From contig CAVPTB010000007.1 in NCBI GenBank assembly GCA_963708575.1, forward strand, positions 558,001 to 622,000: a DNA stretch of 64,000 nt, in the 5' to 3' direction. The notes beneath the pieces were generated by a model that was not told the DNA's origin, did no database searches, and saw only the letters and a program-made list of their open reading frames with translations. The position numbers were made by a program, and so were the translations under genes. Shown here in pieces: positions 6,288 to 16,631 of this stretch; position 1 is the stretch's first letter, and each line of letters starts with the position of its first letter. This DNA comes from DASVWZ01 sp963708575 (GTDB lineage Bacteria > Acidobacteriota > Terriglobia > Terriglobales > Acidobacteriaceae).

Positions 6288-7598
6288 CTAGTTTTTCGGA
6301 GAAAGTTCGAACGCCACTCCTGCGGAATGTTTTCCACCGACCGGAGTGGCGCCGTACAGATTTCCCGCGGAGTCGAGCACCAGCCCTCCGTTGGGAACCG
6401 AACCGCTGTCTCCGGTGAAGGTGAGCAGTGTGGTTAGTTTCCACATGCCGTTCTTCTCCGGTGAAAGCCGGAACACGATTCCGATGCCGAACGAGCCATC
6501 GGCTTCGGTGGTGCCGTACAAGTTGCCGGCCGGATCGAAGATGAGGTTATCGACCGGGTTGGCGCCGTTCGTGATGTCGAACGTGGCCAGGGTCGCCAGC
6601 TTCCAGTGCCCGCTTTTCTGGGGTGACAGCTGGAACACCGTGCCAAAGCCGTCCTGGCCACCGGAGGCGGTCGTCCCGTACAGGTTGCCGGCGGTGTCGA
6701 ACGTAGGCCGCGCTTCCGGATCGGATCCGTCGGCGCCGTCGAAGTTGTGAAGCGTGGTGATCTTCCAGTGGCCATGCGCGCTGGGCGACAGGCGGAAAAC
6801 AGTTCCGCATCCATTGACGCAGCCGGCGGAAGAGCCTCCCAGTTCGGTGGTGCCGTAAAGATTGCCGGAGGCGTCGAGGATCACGCCTGCGACAGGGTTA
6901 AGCCCGTCTTTCGCATTGAACGAAAACAGCGTGGTATGTTTCCAGGTTCCGTTCTTCTGCGGAGAAAGCCGGAATACGGTTCCGCATCCTTCGAAGGGGC
7001 AAGCGTTGAAATCGCCTCCGCTTTGCGTGGTTCCGTAGACGTTGCCCGCGGCGTCGAGCATCAATCGTCCGTAAGGACCCGCGCCGTTCGTGCCGTTAAA
7101 TGTGAAGAGCTTGGTAAATGTCCAGCCTCCGTTGGAGTTCGGCGAAAGCCGGAACACGCCGCCTGGATCTGGATACGTAATTGTCGTTCCGTACAAATTG
7201 CCGGCAGCGTCCATCGCCAAACCTGCGGGCGGATTCGATCCGCTGCCGTGACCGAATCTGAAAAGTACGGTGTGCTTCCAACCGCCGCCCGCTTTGGGCG
7301 AAAGTTGGAACACCGTTCCGCAACCGATGGCTTGGCAAGCCGAACTGCCACCGCCTTCGGAAGTTCCGTACAGGTTTCCGGCGGCGTCGAAAACCAGGTC
7401 GCCGTTCGGCTCGGCGCCATCGTTGCAAGTCGACGATCGGCAAAAGCCGTATAGATGCTTGTAGGAATAATGACTCGCGGGCACAAGCGGCTTAATCTGC
7501 CCGAAAGCCGATAGAAACGGTTGAATCAGGACAAGAACGAAAGTAAACAAGGTCGCCATCGAGTTCAGTAGCGGAAATCTATTGCAGATGTGCTTCAT
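6288..7598 (-). CDS. Exported beta-propeller-like protein with seven TIGR03803 repeats
   Basis: 436 residues. An N-terminal hydrophobic segment (about 10-33, ATLFTFVLVLIQPFLSAFG) acts as signal peptide or anchor. The rest consists of seven repeats of about 50-60 residues, each with a core like LDAAGNLYGTT-GG followed by GTVFRLSP and W-K-TTLFTF. This pattern is that of the TIGR03803 (Gloeo/Verruco) repeat family, common in Acidobacteria, Verrucomicrobia and cyanobacteria; the function is unknown. Start ATG 7598 is immediately before the hydrophobic segment. It shares strand with the next exported protein but is separated from it by 114 bases. Confidence 0.85.
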   Translation of the reverse strand: MKHICNRFPLLNSMATLFTFVLVLIQPFLSAFGQIKPLVPASHYSYKHLYGFCRSSTCNDGAEPNGDLVFDAAGNLYGTSEGGGSSACQAIGCGTVFQLSPKAGGGWKHTVLFRFGHGSGSNPPAGLAMDAAGNLYGTTITYPDPGGVFRLSPNSNGGWTFTKLFTFNGTNGAGPYGRLMLDAAGNVYGTTQSGGDFNACPFEGCGTVFRLSPQKNGTWKHTTLFSFNAKDGLNPVAGVILDASGNLYGTTELGGSSAGCVNGCGTVFRLSPSAHGHWKITTLHNFDGADGSDPEARPTFDTAGNLYGTTASGGQDGFGTVFQLSPQKSGHWKLATLATFDITNGANPVDNLIFDPAGNLYGTTEADGSFGIGIVFRLSPEKNGMWKLTTLLTFTGDSGSVPNGGLVLDSAGNLYGATPVGGKHSAGVAFELSPKN

Positions 7599-7712
7599 AA
7601 AATTGGCTCCGGACGTTTGTTAAACCATTCACATTTACACGCCAACCTTGGCGGAATAAGACGGACTGAAAAAAGGGCCGCTCTTACAAGCCGGCCCCGA
7701 GGGAACTATCGA

Positions 7713-8705
7713 CTATTTCTTAGGAGCCGCAGGATGCTTTCGCACCGAGAGTTTAGGCAGCATCGCGGGTTCGAGACGAACCTTTTCGTAGCCGTTGCGA
7801 AGCGCCGAGATGCGATAGTCGAAATCCAGGCTCGACTGTCCGCCACCCAACTCGCGGACTTCGAACGTGGTTGCGTCCTTCCGCGAGATATACAGACCAT
7901 GGCAATCGCCGTTGGGAGTCAGGAAAACGTGATATGGCATCTTGGTGTCAACGAGCTGGGCAAACTTTGCATCCAGCTTTACCGTGGCCAAGCCGCCCAC
8001 TAAGCTCGCCGTGCCAAAGTCTTCGAGCCAGACCTGGGTCGATTCCTGGGAATAGACCTTCACCATCTTCCCGCTCTTCAGAGGCACAGCGGCGGATTTG
8101 CTGCCGATCGCAACCGTGTCACCTGCCGAGTCTCCGTAAAAGACCGCCTGGCCGCTCGAGTTATAAAAGGCAAATTCGTAGCCGCTGCTGGCAAACTGCT
8201 GTCCTTGCACCACTTGCGTCCCGTCCTGGGTGGACGAAATGATTGCCGCGCTGGTCGGCGTCTCAAAGTATCCTGTGCCCGCGAAATCGCCGAAGGTCCC
8301 ATAAACGCCACCAGCGCTCTCAACGAATTCATTTGAAAAGACATAACCTGTGGCAGAGATGTTCCCGCCGGCGCTGACGTCGGTCGTGGAAATGACACTA
8401 CCGGCGGCGCTGACGTTGCCGGTCGCATTGACGTTACCCGTGGCATTGACGTTGCCGCCCGCATCGACGTCTTTGGAGCCTTGGATGTTGCCGGCCGCGT
8501 TGATGCCAGCGCCAAAATGCTCATTGCCGCTGCTGTCCTGTTTGATCTTGGAGTTGCCGATCGAGTGTGTGCCGCTAAACAGCGGAATGGTGCCTTTGGT
8601 GCCGCTGCCGGTGATGTTCGTTGCGGGTGAGTCTTGTCCGACCGCGTAGACTCCGCTAGCCAGGGAAAATAGTACAACCATGCGAACCAGCAAATTGGAT
8701 TTCAT
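7713..8705 (-). CDS. Exported Gly/Asn-rich repeat protein of unknown function
   Basis: 330 residues with a signal peptide (about 1-21, ending SGVYA-VGQ). Residues about 66-120 are built from short six- to eight-residue repeats such as GNVNATGNVNATGNVSAAG, expected to form a beta-helix or stacked-turn structure. The C-terminal 100 residues (YHVFLTPNGDCHGLYISRKD, FEVRELGGGQSSLDFDYRI) form a domain I have seen at the end of many exported or phage-tail-like hypothetical proteins, usually after Gly-rich repeats. No enzyme motif is seen. Likely surface-displayed; family not securely named. Confidence 0.75.
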   Translation of the reverse strand: MKSNLLVRMVVLFSLASGVYAVGQDSPATNITGSGTKGTIPLFSGTHSIGNSKIKQDSSGNEHFGAGINAAGNIQGSKDVDAGGNVNATGNVNATGNVSAAGSVISTTDVSAGGNISATGYVFSNEFVESAGGVYGTFGDFAGTGYFETPTSAAIISSTQDGTQVVQGQQFASSGYEFAFYNSSGQAVFYGDSAGDTVAIGSKSAAVPLKSGKMVKVYSQESTQVWLEDFGTASLVGGLATVKLDAKFAQLVDTKMPYHVFLTPNGDCHGLYISRKDATTFEVRELGGGQSSLDFDYRISALRNGYEKVRLEPAMLPKLSVRKHPAAPKK

Positions 8706-8999
8706 GTGAATCGTTCTCCTTATTTTTTCGTTTCTATTTTGGTTACTGATCTGGCCGGCGAAACTGGGATCACCCTAAGGCGACGGAACTGTCCTGAGCC
8801 ACAAATCTCAGAATTGAGGAACCTCACCCTCGCCACAGAACTTCTGCGGGCACAGTTGTCGCAGAAAAGGGCACAGCTCAGCAATGGAGCGGCGGTAACT
8901 TTTGGGTGACTTGTAGGTGAACTGGTATGTGCTTGCAGACTCGAGCGTTAGGTGTCAGCGTCCGGGAAAAACTAAGTGCGAGTTATTGAGCTGCGGGAT

Positions 9000-10178
9000 C
9001 TATTCCAGCGGCAGTCCTACATAGTTTTCCGCTAAAGCGGTCGCGGCAGCCCGGGAACTGGTGACGTAATCGAGTTCGGCGATCTGACGGCGGCGGTCGA
9101 ATGGCGTCTCGGATTCGAAACGGTGCAGCATGGAAGTCATCCACCAGGAAAAGCGTTGTGCCTTCCAGACCCGGCGCAGGCAGGTTCGGGAATAGTCTTC
9201 AAGAAGTGTCTTGTTATTGCTGGTGTAGAAATCGGCAAAGGCGCGGGCGAGCACACGAACGTCGGCCGCGGCAAGGTTCAGTCCCTTGGCTCCGGTAGGA
9301 GGCACGATGTGGGCAGCGTCCCCGGCAAGAAAGAGATTGCCGTATTGCATGGGTTCGGCAACGAAACTGCGCATGCCCGTGACACCTTTTTGTAAGACAG
9401 GGCCTTCAGTAAGTGAGAAGCCGTCGGCCGCCAGGCGGATATGAAGTTCGTCCCAGATGCGGGCGTCGGGCCAAAGTGTCAGGTCTTCGTCGGGCGCACA
9501 CTGCAGGTAAAGGCGGGAGATTTGCGGGGAACGCATGCTAAGCAAGGCGAACCCGCGATCATGGTAGGCGTAGATGAGTTCATTGGAGGAAGGCGCGGCT
9601 TCGGCGAGAATGCCCAGCCACGCGAATGGATAAGTTCGCTCGTAAATGGTGAGAACACCCGCCGGAATCGAGGGACGGCAGACGCCATGAAAGCCGTCGC
9701 ATCCGGCGATGAAGTCGCAATGGAGTTCGTGGTCGATGCCGTTGTCGCGGAAGGCGATGACCGGGCTATCCGTGGTGAAGTCGCGGATCGAGACACTATC
9801 CGCCTCGAAAATAATCTGTCCTGAAGCGGCGAGGCGGGCGCTAATGAGGTCTTTAATAACTTCGTGCTGGGCGTAGACGGTGATGCCGGAGCCGGTAAGT
9901 GCTTTGAAGTCGATGCGATGGCCGTGTCCTTTGAAGCGCAGCTCGATGCCGTAGTGGACAAGGCCTTCACGCTTCATGCGCTCGCCCGCGCCGATCTCGA
10001 CTAGCAGGTCGGCTGTGCCTTGTTCCAGAACCCCAGCACGGATGCGCTCCTCGCAGTACTGGCGAGTGCGCGCTTCGAGCACGACGGACTCGATTCCGCG
10101 CAAGTGCAAGAGTTGGGAAAGCAGAAGACCCGCGGGACCTGCACCGACAATCCCAACCTGTGTGCGGAGACGCGCCAT
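9000..10178 (-). CDS. pobA: 4-Hydroxybenzoate 3-monooxygenase
   Basis: 392 residues, the usual length for PobA. A Rossmann FAD-binding motif GAGPAG lies at 12-17, the second flavin motif GCDGFHG near 160-166, and GDAAHIVPPTGAKGLNLA near 287-304, a signature nearly identical to that of characterised p-hydroxybenzoate hydroxylases. The enzyme hydroxylates 4-hydroxybenzoate to protocatechuate with NADPH and O2. The gene begins directly after the thioesterase stop (TGAATG), so the two are co-transcribed: thioesterase releases 4-hydroxybenzoate, PobA hydroxylates it. No ring-cleavage gene is in the window. Confidence 0.95.
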   Translation of the reverse strand: MARLRTQVGIVGAGPAGLLLSQLLHLRGIESVVLEARTRQYCEERIRAGVLEQGTADLLVEIGAGERMKREGLVHYGIELRFKGHGHRIDFKALTGSGITVYAQHEVIKDLISARLAASGQIIFEADSVSIRDFTTDSPVIAFRDNGIDHELHCDFIAGCDGFHGVCRPSIPAGVLTIYERTYPFAWLGILAEAAPSSNELIYAYHDRGFALLSMRSPQISRLYLQCAPDEDLTLWPDARIWDELHIRLAADGFSLTEGPVLQKGVTGMRSFVAEPMQYGNLFLAGDAAHIVPPTGAKGLNLAAADVRVLARAFADFYTSNNKTLLEDYSRTCLRRVWKAQRFSWWMTSMLHRFESETPFDRRRQIAELDYVTSSRAAATALAENYVGLPLE

Positions 10179-10637
10179 TCATTTCACCCGCGGATTTTGC
10201 GAATCACCATCAGCGTCCGGCGAAGTGGTGAAGCGGTCGATGACTTCCTGGGGCACCGGGCGAGACTGGAGCTTCTCGGCATCCTCGGCAGACTTGCCTA
10301 CCCAAACGCGGAGTTCGAAACACTCAACTGCGAGTTCACCTTTGGCGAGCAGACGGTGATGGACGCGGAAGCTGCTGCGCCGCCACTCAGGGATGCATGA
10401 CTCCACAATGACGTCGTCACCGAAGCGCGAGGGAATCTTGAAGTTGGCCTTCAAGTCGACCATGGGAATTCCGGCAATGCCGTACTTGTTGAGCATCTCC
10501 TGCTTGGGCAATCCGGCGCGCAGAAAGAGTGCAGCGGTACAGTTGTCGAAATAGGCCATGTAGCGCGGATAGTAAACGATGCCCAGGGCATCGCAATCTC
10601 CCCACTCAATGTGAATCGTTTTGCGGTTGATCAGCAT
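10179..10637 (-). CDS. 4-Hydroxybenzoyl-CoA thioesterase-like hotdog protein
   Basis: 152 residues, hotdog fold. The N-terminus HIEWGDCDALGIVYYPRY matches the 4-hydroxybenzoyl-CoA thioesterase signature, with Asp16 at the catalytic position of the Pseudomonas-type enzymes. Later FKIPSRFGDDVIVES and FELRVWV fit the central strands. It probably hydrolyses an aromatic acyl-CoA, and its position immediately before pobA supports 4-hydroxybenzoyl-CoA as substrate. YbgC-like acyl-CoA thioesterase is the alternative, but the adjacent monooxygenase favours the aromatic substrate. Confidence 0.85.
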   Translation of the reverse strand: MLINRKTIHIEWGDCDALGIVYYPRYMAYFDNCTAALFLRAGLPKQEMLNKYGIAGIPMVDLKANFKIPSRFGDDVIVESCIPEWRRSSFRVHHRLLAKGELAVECFELRVWVGKSAEDAEKLQSRPVPQEVIDRFTTSPDADGDSQNPRVK

Positions 10638-10726
10638 GATTTGGGATGGTCCAGCACACCCACCCTTCGAAAATCGCGAAGGGATAGCCCAGCCTCGCGT
10701 AGGCCGAGGCGGCCGTTTCGCAGTTT

Positions 10727-11347
10727 TTATTTTTCCACTCGGATGAAGTCTCCGCTGCTAGCGTCGACATCAACCACCAGCTTGGCATCGTCACGGCTGG
10801 TTCCATAGATCACGTGCCAGATAAGTTTGTTGGTAGCGTTGCTCCAATCGAGCACGTAGGTCAAGGGAGTGTCCGGAGATTTCTCGAGGACCTTATCGCC
10901 TCCATGCTTCTTGGAGGTTTCCAGCGCCTGATCGGAATCGATCTTGAGAAACGCGATGTCAAAGACGGCGGTGGAGGAATTCGTCGCGCTATAGTTGTCC
11001 TCGCCGCCCGGAGTAACTCCGCGGGAAGGCGCGTCGCCGGCGTCGGTACCCGACCAGGTGTAGGGCTTAACGCCACGTCCGGCGGGTGAAGCGAAGCCCG
11101 CCCTCCAGACACCAGCCTTTCCATCTTGCCCTTTAGCGTCTGGCGTCACTTGCGACTGCAGGCGAAACGGCTGCGCGTCGCGTGCCCATCCGTGAGCTGC
11201 GATGTACATCTTTTGGAAGGCGACTCGGCCGGTCTCGAATTCGGCTGGCTTGGGAGCTGGCTTCTCGGTCTGTACGGGTTTGGAACTCTCCGACGAGCAG
11301 CCTGCAAGGAATACGAGCGCGAGCATCGGCACAAGCAGCTTTTTCAT
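10727..11347 (-). CDS. Hypothetical lipoprotein with PepSY-like C-terminus
   Basis: 206 residues starting at ATG 11347, preceded by GGAAGG at a good distance. The signal ends in LAGC with Cys17, a canonical lipobox, then a Ser/Pro/Lys-rich linker. The body contains a Trp/Gly-rich part (GVWRAGFASPAGRGVKPY) and ends KLVVDVDASSGDFIRVEK, which resembles the end of a PepSY-type domain. No enzyme function can be assigned. A longer frame to 11587 would run antisense over the next gene and is not credible. It is divergent from the monooxygenase-like gene at 11436. Confidence 0.75.
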   Translation of the reverse strand: MKKLLVPMLALVFLAGCSSESSKPVQTEKPAPKPAEFETGRVAFQKMYIAAHGWARDAQPFRLQSQVTPDAKGQDGKAGVWRAGFASPAGRGVKPYTWSGTDAGDAPSRGVTPGGEDNYSATNSSTAVFDIAFLKIDSDQALETSKKHGGDKVLEKSPDTPLTYVLDWSNATNKLIWHVIYGTSRDDAKLVVDVDASSGDFIRVEK

Positions 11348-11435
11348 GGCACCTTCCGTGGGCGTGTTAGATTTGCGAACAGGGATTTCGCGGTTCATTC
11401 TACTAGAACTGGTTTTAGACAAGGAGTGCCAGGGC

Positions 11436-11798
11436 ATGGTCAAGCATACCGTCCACTTCGTGGTCTCTCTCAAGGTGGTTGCAGGAAAGTTCGATGAGTT
11501 TGAGAGTATTGCGCAGGCTATGACCGCGACCACGAGGAAAGAGCCGGGTGCTCTCGGATACGAATGGTACCTAAGCGGGAATCGCAAGTCCTGCCGTCTC
11601 TTCGAAACCTACGCGGATGCTGACGCCGTCCACGCGCATATTACCGGGCCGGCGGTGCAGGAATTGGTTCCCAAGCTTCTCGAGACTGCGAGCCTCGTTC
11701 GTTTCGAGGTCTATGGAAACCCGAGCGCACAGGACGCGGAGACCCTGCTGGCATTCGGAGCTGAGATCTTTACTCCTAGATTCGGGCTCAAGGAGTGA
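11436..11798 (+). CDS. Antibiotic biosynthesis monooxygenase (ABM) domain protein, YgiN-like
   Basis: 120 residues from ATG 11436 with AAGGAG at 11421-11426. The sequence shows the dimeric ferredoxin-like ABM pattern: HFVVSLKVVAGKFDEFESIA, then KEPGALGYEWYLS, CRLFETYADADAVHAHI and a helix ending before VRFEVYG. These small proteins act as cofactor-free quinol monooxygenases or stress-related detoxification proteins. It is followed 56 bases later by a DinB-like protein on the same strand. Confidence 0.8.
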   Translation: MVKHTVHFVVSLKVVAGKFDEFESIAQAMTATTRKEPGALGYEWYLSGNRKSCRLFETYADADAVHAHITGPAVQELVPKLLETASLVRFEVYGNPSAQDAETLLAFGAEIFTPRFGLKE

Positions 11799-11854
11799 CG
11801 CGGTTGAATCAGAAGCCGGCGTCAGGAAGGTGAAGGTAGGGCCGAGATAATCGC

Positions 11855-12364
11855 ATGGATTCCCATCTACAACGGTTGCGCGATGCGATCGCCGACGCGA
11901 CACGTGGAATGACGCCGGAGCAGGTCGCCCGGCATCCGGAAGGGAAATGGTGCTGTGGGCAAGTCCTCGAACACCTTTTATACACCTACACAGGAACGAC
12001 TAAGGCCATGCAGCTTTGTTTGGACGGAGGCAAGCCCCTGGCGCGGATACCCACGTTCAGAGAACGAGTCCGGACGCTGGTGGTGACCGGTCTGGGCTAC
12101 CTTCCAGAAGGTAGAACGGCTCCGGAACGGACTCGTCCGCGAGGCATGGCATTCGATGACGTGTTGCAACAGATTGGTCCGAAGATCGTCGCCATGGATG
12201 AAGTGATCCAGCGGTGTGAAGAACGCTTTGGAAAAGACACTCGAGTGCTCGATCACCCGATTCTGGGTCCGTTCACCTGCACACACTGGCGTAAGTTCCA
12301 CTGGGTGCACGGACACCATCACGTTAAGCAGATCGAGAAGCTGAGAAATTATTCGCTGGATTAA
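11855..12364 (+). CDS. DinB/DUF1569-like four-helix protein
   Basis: 169 residues. The pattern GKWCCGQVLEHLLYTY followed near the end by THWRKFHWVHGHHHVKQIEK is that of the DinB superfamily (DUF1569 branch), in which three His residues bind a metal. The substrate is unknown; relatives include thiol-S-transferases. The start is ATG 11855, 56 bases after the ABM gene, so co-transcription is likely. A second, YfiT-like member of the superfamily lies at 58127-58654. Confidence 0.75.
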   Translation: MDSHLQRLRDAIADATRGMTPEQVARHPEGKWCCGQVLEHLLYTYTGTTKAMQLCLDGGKPLARIPTFRERVRTLVVTGLGYLPEGRTAPERTRPRGMAFDDVLQQIGPKIVAMDEVIQRCEERFGKDTRVLDHPILGPFTCTHWRKFHWVHGHHHVKQIEKLRNYSLD

Positions 12365-12365
12365 T

Positions 12366-12403
12366 AGAAAAATGAAAAGCCCCCGGATTCAGATCCGAGG
12401 GCT
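12366..12403 (-). terminator. Rho-independent terminator of the leftward coiled-coil gene
   Basis: Reading leftward, AGCCCTCGGAT (12403-12393) pairs with ATCCGGGGGCT (12388-12378), one mismatch, 4-nt loop, followed by TTTCATTTTT. It ends between the converging DinB-like gene and the coiled-coil protein gene. There is no T-run on the + side. Confidence 0.75.
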
Positions 12404-12421
12404 GATTGTGGAGCTAGCGTC

Positions 12422-13093
12422 TTAGTTCTGCGGGCTGTCCGTTTTCTCAATCACCGAAGACGGCACGCCGGACTTGCGGGCATCTTCCTGCATGTCGCCC
12501 ATGGCGTCCTTTGCGTCGGCCAGGGCTTTCTGCTTCTCCTGCAATTGCTGTTGATACTCGCTTTGTTGCTTGTCCCAGTTGCTGGAATCGCGCAGCCGCG
12601 CTCCAGCGTCAGAATAGAACTCGGCCGCCCGCATCTTCTGCTCGCGTTGCATGACATCAATCTCCCGCGAAATCATGTTGACCTTTTGTTGCTGGTCGCT
12701 CAATTTATCTTGCCATTTATCGAATACTTTTTGCCGATCCTCCTGGGATTCTCCCGGAGTGACCTGCGGGTTGTCGGCCTTGGGCGCGTGCTTGCCGGGA
12801 GCCGCCGCCTTGTTGGCTCCGTCTGCGCTATTGGCGTCGGTAGATTGGTCCTGTGCGGGGGCCTGAGCATCAGCGGTCTGGGTCGACGAGTTACCCACGA
12901 CGCTCAACGTGTCCTGTGTCGGGATATTGTCGTTGTCAAAAGTCTTGGTGGGTTTCTTGTCCTTTTTGACGGACCGGGCAAAGTCGCCAAGAGACTGGTC
13001 CGGTGGCGTCGCGGAAGTCTGGGCGTAGGACCAGAGGGAACCCGCTCCCAACAGGAAAATGATCAACCAGCAAAAGTTTACAATGCGCTTCAT
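12422..13093 (-). CDS. Secreted coiled-coil protein of unknown function
   Basis: 223 residues with a signal peptide (about 1-24, ending WSYAQ). Residues 25-115 are low-complexity, rich in Asp, Gln, Ala, Thr. Residues about 118-205 are strongly helical and charged (DRQKVFDKWQDKLSDQQQKV, QSEYQQQLQEKQKALADAKD), predicting a coiled coil. No family recognised. It lies just downstream of the prepilin peptidase/PAS-protein pair on the same strand, so it may belong to the same pilus or envelope set, but that is only positional evidence. Confidence 0.75.
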   Translation of the reverse strand: MKRIVNFCWLIIFLLGAGSLWSYAQTSATPPDQSLGDFARSVKKDKKPTKTFDNDNIPTQDTLSVVGNSSTQTADAQAPAQDQSTDANSADGANKAAAPGKHAPKADNPQVTPGESQEDRQKVFDKWQDKLSDQQQKVNMISREIDVMQREQKMRAAEFYSDAGARLRDSSNWDKQQSEYQQQLQEKQKALADAKDAMGDMQEDARKSGVPSSVIEKTDSPQN

Positions 13094-13114
13094 ACTCGCT
13101 CCAGTTTGCTCAAA

Positions 13115-13969
13115 TTAGGCTCCGGCGGCTTTCGCCGAGGCCTTCCCGCCGGCTAAGAATCCGCCGATGGTGTGATTCAGTTCACTTGCTTCAGAAACGA
13201 TGTCAGACGCCAGTTGCCGAGTCATTTCCGGATCGCGGCTGGCAGCCAGCTGTCTTGCATACCCCGAGATCGTGGTGAGGGAAGTGCGCAAAGCTAGCGC
13301 CATTTCCGAAGACATTTCACCGCGCAATTCCTCGTGGCGGCGCAGGACAGTCATGGCTGTCTGGTCGGTGATCAGGCAAGCAGCGCCCAGCACATCTCCT
13401 GCACCAGTCCGGACGCAGGTGACAGTAATTTCGAGAATCCGTTCTTCGCCCGCGGGCGTAACATAGCGAGCCGTAAGGGTGCGTTGACTCTGTTCGCGGA
13501 CTGTAGCCTGCACCACGCTGGATAGTCCAATCCCTAAACTCGGAGAGATCACGGTTGCATCGCGAAAGAGCTCAGCCGTATTCATTCCGCCGGGCGAGGC
13601 GTATCCCAGAATGCTACGCGCGGCATTGTTTGTGCGACGCACTAAACCGTTGGGGGTGAAGAAGACCACGCCGCTCGAAAGATTGGAAAGAACGGCCGCG
13701 CTAATATTTTCCGAAGCCTTGGCGCGGCGACGCTCCGATTGCTGCGCTGTGAGAAGTTCGTATTTTTGCTGCTTGAGTTGCTGAATGACGGCGTTATAAG
13801 TGTGAAGTGGCAATTGAGAAAGCGAAGGCGCGGTTGCCGACATAAAGCTTTCCGCGAAAGCGCGGCGGCGCAACTGGCGCGACAACGTCACCACAGTCAT
13901 GAAAGCGAGAACAGAGAGCAGCAGACCGAGAGCCAGCACCAACACTACCGGATTCGCTAGAAGTCTCAT
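13115..13969 (-). CDS. Membrane PAS protein with degenerate, kinase-dead HisKA-like region
   Basis: 284 residues from ATG 13969, which overlaps the prepilin peptidase stop (ATGA) and has GGAGG upstream. One membrane helix lies at about 5-29, a helical linker at 55-90, a PAS domain at about 90-205 (SGVVFFTPNGLVRRTNNAAR), and a HisKA-like helical hairpin at about 210-272. At the H-box the usual SHELRTPLT reads ALALRTSLT, so the phospho-acceptor His is Leu225 and the following Glu is Ala226. No HATPase domain follows. It therefore looks like a dimerising sensor or scaffold rather than an active kinase. Coupling to the prepilin peptidase suggests a role in pilus or secretion control. Confidence 0.8.
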   Translation of the reverse strand: MRLLANPVVLVLALGLLLSVLAFMTVVTLSRQLRRRAFAESFMSATAPSLSQLPLHTYNAVIQQLKQQKYELLTAQQSERRRAKASENISAAVLSNLSSGVVFFTPNGLVRRTNNAARSILGYASPGGMNTAELFRDATVISPSLGIGLSSVVQATVREQSQRTLTARYVTPAGEERILEITVTCVRTGAGDVLGAACLITDQTAMTVLRRHEELRGEMSSEMALALRTSLTTISGYARQLAASRDPEMTRQLASDIVSEASELNHTIGGFLAGGKASAKAAGA

Positions 13970-14883
13970 GGCATCCTCCAGTACCAGCGAAAGAACTGGT
14001 TGCCGAAGAAAAAGGCCACGATCGCCATTGTGCCCAGAAAAACTCCGAAGGGAATGGGAAAGCCACGAAGCATGATTTGAGCTGACGTCCAGGCTCGCCG
14101 TCGCGCGATCGCAAGAGATTCGTGATTCTTGGCCACGCGGCGCTGCGTCCGCTTGATCCATACGGCCAAGACCGCAGCCATACCAGCCATCGATCCAACA
14201 ACCGATCCGGCAAAGATGGTGAAAATCGTCAGTTTAGTTCCAAGGAACGCTCCGACCATAGCCATGAGTTTGACGTCCCCGAAACCCATGCCCTCGACAC
14301 CGCGTGCGCGAAGGTAAATCGCTCCCGCACCATAGATGAACGAAGCGCCGACAATCGCACCAGTAAACGAGTCTGCTAAAGAGAGCCATCGCGAAACGCC
14401 ATGTGCCGGCACGGAAACAAACATGGGAAGCAGGTTCGAAATCAGGTCATTAACGGGAACAAATGCACTGAACAGTAGTCCGAGCACGATGCCGGGCAAC
14501 GTCAGCCAATCGGGCAGCAGCTGAGTCTCTGCATCGGTGAAGATCAATCCCAGCAAGAGAAATCCGAATGTGCAATATTTCACCATTGCCAGGGTGTAGC
14601 CAAATTGGGCATAGCAGGCCAGAAACATTGCGCCGCAGAGTACTTCTACCGCCAGATACCGCGGCGAAATGGATGTATTGCAATGCCTGCAACGTCCGCC
14701 CAACATCAGCCAACTGAGAACCGGAATATTGTCGTAGAAAGCGATCGGTTGCTGACAGGTCGGGCAAGCGGAACGGGGATGAATCACGGACAACCCGCGC
14801 GGCAGGCGGTAGACGCACACGTTCAGGAAGCTGCCGAAGGCCAGCCCCAGAGCGAAAATCGCAAGTGCCAAACCCAGTTCCAA
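13966..14883 (-). CDS. pilD: Type IV prepilin peptidase / N-methyltransferase (A24 family)
   Basis: 305 residues, polytopic. The N-terminal part has FGSFLNVCVYRLPRG and a zinc-binding pair CPTC (40-43) and CRHC (65-68), the mark of bifunctional peptidase/methyltransferases. The catalytic aspartates are Asp117 in FTDAET and Asp203 in GFGDVK. It cleaves and N-methylates type IV pilins and type II pseudopilins at the inner membrane. Candidate substrates are encoded at 39722-40611. The stop overlaps the next start by the ATGA arrangement, so the downstream PAS protein is translationally coupled. Confidence 0.95.
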   Translation of the reverse strand: MELGLALAIFALGLAFGSFLNVCVYRLPRGLSVIHPRSACPTCQQPIAFYDNIPVLSWLMLGGRCRHCNTSISPRYLAVEVLCGAMFLACYAQFGYTLAMVKYCTFGFLLLGLIFTDAETQLLPDWLTLPGIVLGLLFSAFVPVNDLISNLLPMFVSVPAHGVSRWLSLADSFTGAIVGASFIYGAGAIYLRARGVEGMGFGDVKLMAMVGAFLGTKLTIFTIFAGSVVGSMAGMAAVLAVWIKRTQRRVAKNHESLAIARRRAWTSAQIMLRGFPIPFGVFLGTMAIVAFFFGNQFFRWYWRMP

Positions 14884-15021
14884 TACGTCCCTTTTTCCCT
14901 AGTATGCAGACGGGATGGTAGTTACGACCTGATTATAGGCTGGTTTTAAGAAGGGACAGCAGGTACCAAAGTCGGTGTACCTGGGAACGGAAAGGCTTGC
15001 AAGCCAAAGATCCCCAAGGGA

Positions 15022-16470
<1,449 letters not shown>

Positions 16471-16583
16471 AGGAGAACAACCTGCTGGCGCACGCAACAC
16501 GGAGTGGACAACCGAGCGCGAAGCGCGACCGTAGACAGAGACTGTAGCAGAGCGAACCTGGACGTGCAATTTACCGAACAAGC

Positions 16584-16610
16584 AAAAAAAGGCACCTCTT
16601 CTGAGGTGCC
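16584..16610 (-). terminator. Rho-independent terminator of the cytochrome c gene
   Basis: GGCACCTC (16610-16603 read leftward) pairs perfectly with GAGGTGCC (16598-16591) around a 4-nt loop, followed by seven T. It lies 22 bases after the cytochrome stop and separates that gene from the histidine kinase. Confidence 0.9.
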
Positions 16611-16631
16611 TCGTGATCAGATAGCTCCTCG

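Noticed and set aside
6747..7454. Rightward open frame of 235 codons inside the TIGR03803-repeat gene
   Set aside because: It is antisense to seven regular repeats of a known family and is open only because the repeats avoid stops in that frame.
11348..11587. Extension of the lipoprotein frame upstream of ATG 11347
   Set aside because: The lipobox signal begins at 11347 with a good ribosome binding site; the extension is antisense to the ABM gene.
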